From: Ancylobacter sp. IITR112 | GTDB lineage: Bacteria; Pseudomonadota; Alphaproteobacteria; Rhizobiales; Xanthobacteraceae | DNA length: 64,000 bases | Direction: 5' to 3' | Assembly: GCF_041415945.1 (NCBI RefSeq) | Contig: NZ_JBGCUS010000001.1 | Location: forward strand, 2,232,001 to 2,296,000 | Shown: positions 63,709-64,000 of the stretch, one piece after another | Position numbering within the stretch: the stretch's first letter is position 1 | Layout of the letters: the number at the start of each line of letters is the position of its first letter | Made by a program: the position numbers and the translations under genes | The notes under the pieces: model-generated | Seen by the model: the letters and a program-made list of their open reading frames with translations, nothing else | What the model was told of the DNA's origin: nothing | Databases searched by the model: none

Positions 63709-64000
63709 CTAGGCTCCGAAAAGGCGGCGCTTGAGTTTGCCGAAGAACCGCCGCAGCTTGCGCGCGCGCTTTTCCACCTTGCGGCCGAGCTTCGTCTTCA
63801 GCGGCGCGTTGGCAAAGGGTGTGTGGGCCCGATACGCCATGAACAGGTCGCGCCGGGGGTGGTTGCAGTCGGTGTAATTGGGCTTCACCTGGCCGATGAA
63901 GTGGATGATCTTCGCATCTTCCCAGATGGCGGGATCGGCCTTGTAGACGCCCTTTTCCAGCCGCTGGTGCAGGTTCCAGCTCTCATCCAGCGCCAGCCAC
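63709..64000 (-). CDS. Glycosyltransferase C-terminal part (GT8-like; 5' end outside window)
   Basis: Partial frame open to base 64000, ending at TAG 63709-63711. It reads WLALDESWNLHQRLEKGV, then DAKIIHFIGQVKPNYTDCNHP and a strongly basic tail (KTKLGRKVEKRARKLRRFFGKLKRRLFGA). The IIHFIGQVKP motif near the C-terminus is like that of GT8-family galactosyl/glucosyltransferases (I-I-H-F-x-G-x-x-K-P). The basic tail probably binds the membrane. The N-terminal catalytic half is outside the window, so the call is tentative. Confidence 0.6.
   Translation of the reverse strand, partial: WLALDESWNLHQRLEKGVYKADPAIWEDAKIIHFIGQVKPNYTDCNHPRRDLFMAYRAHTPFANAPLKTKLGRKVEKRARKLRRFFGKLKRRLFGA

Overview
The window is very GC-rich (about two thirds GC by eye) and reads as chromosomal backbone of an alphaproteobacterium of the order Hyphomicrobiales (Rhizobiales), most like the Xanthobacteraceae (Starkeya/Ancylobacter/Xanthobacter type). 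The main reasons are the rpoD-dnaG-yqeY/carA-carB-greA gene order, an Omp25/31-type outer-membrane barrel, an ELM1-like LPS-locus protein and a DnaG without most of its zinc ligands. This placement is inference. I saw no prophage, insertion sequence, CRISPR array, rRNA or tRNA. Coding density is high and no stretch above about 300 bases lacks a gene or gene remnant.

Layout. 1-2.7 kb: cell-wall enzymes (MepA endopeptidase, cut by the window edge, and an L,D-transpeptidase), a PRC-barrel protein and a YegP-like protein. 2.7-6.3 kb: LepA and two metallo-beta-lactamase-fold hydrolases. 6.3-12.6 kb: a minus-strand nucleobase/nucleoside uptake operon (BMP-type binding protein, double ATPase, two permeases) ending in a cytosine deaminase, headed by a candidate operator. 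12.6-16.6 kb: Nudix, PhzF and pyridoxal kinase genes, with a divergent amidase. 16.7-24.7 kb: a barrel porin, then the methionine-cycle operon (ArsR-methyltransferase regulator, metF, two small or broken genes, metH, LssY_C protein), divergent from trmO across a strong palindrome. 25.4-31.2 kb: a repeat-rich L,D-transpeptidase, MOSC and HdeD proteins, and an opgC gene followed by two SGNH-hydrolase paralogues, one of which has lost its active-site residues.

31.3-36.6 kb: PrmB, a MltB-type lytic transglycosylase, Tam methyltransferase and the ABC-F factor EttA. 36.9-40.9 kb: overlapping otsB-GH15-otsA genes for trehalose. 40.9-45.6 kb: aldose epimerase, MFS transporter, two tiny membrane proteins, a holin-like/GH108 muramidase fusion and a DUF2798 protein. 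45.6-51.4 kb: rpoD, dnaG, AzlCD exporter and yqeY on the minus strand. 51.6-60.9 kb: carA, then an insertion of a secreted protein, a radical-SAM protein, a DUF4130-UdgX DNA glycosylase and a cupin, then carB and greA, each preceded by a strong RNA hairpin. 61-64 kb: envelope glycosylation genes (GT4 on plus; ELM1-like, methyltransferase and a partial glycosyltransferase on minus).

The most interesting items are: the radical-SAM/DUF4130-UdgX pair lying between carA and carB; opgC with a live/dead SGNH pair; the ArsR-methyltransferase regulator with its palindrome shared with trmO; the terminator-like hairpin just ahead of carB; and the degenerate zinc site of DnaG. None of these is proven here to be a new system. 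They are specific, checkable leads.
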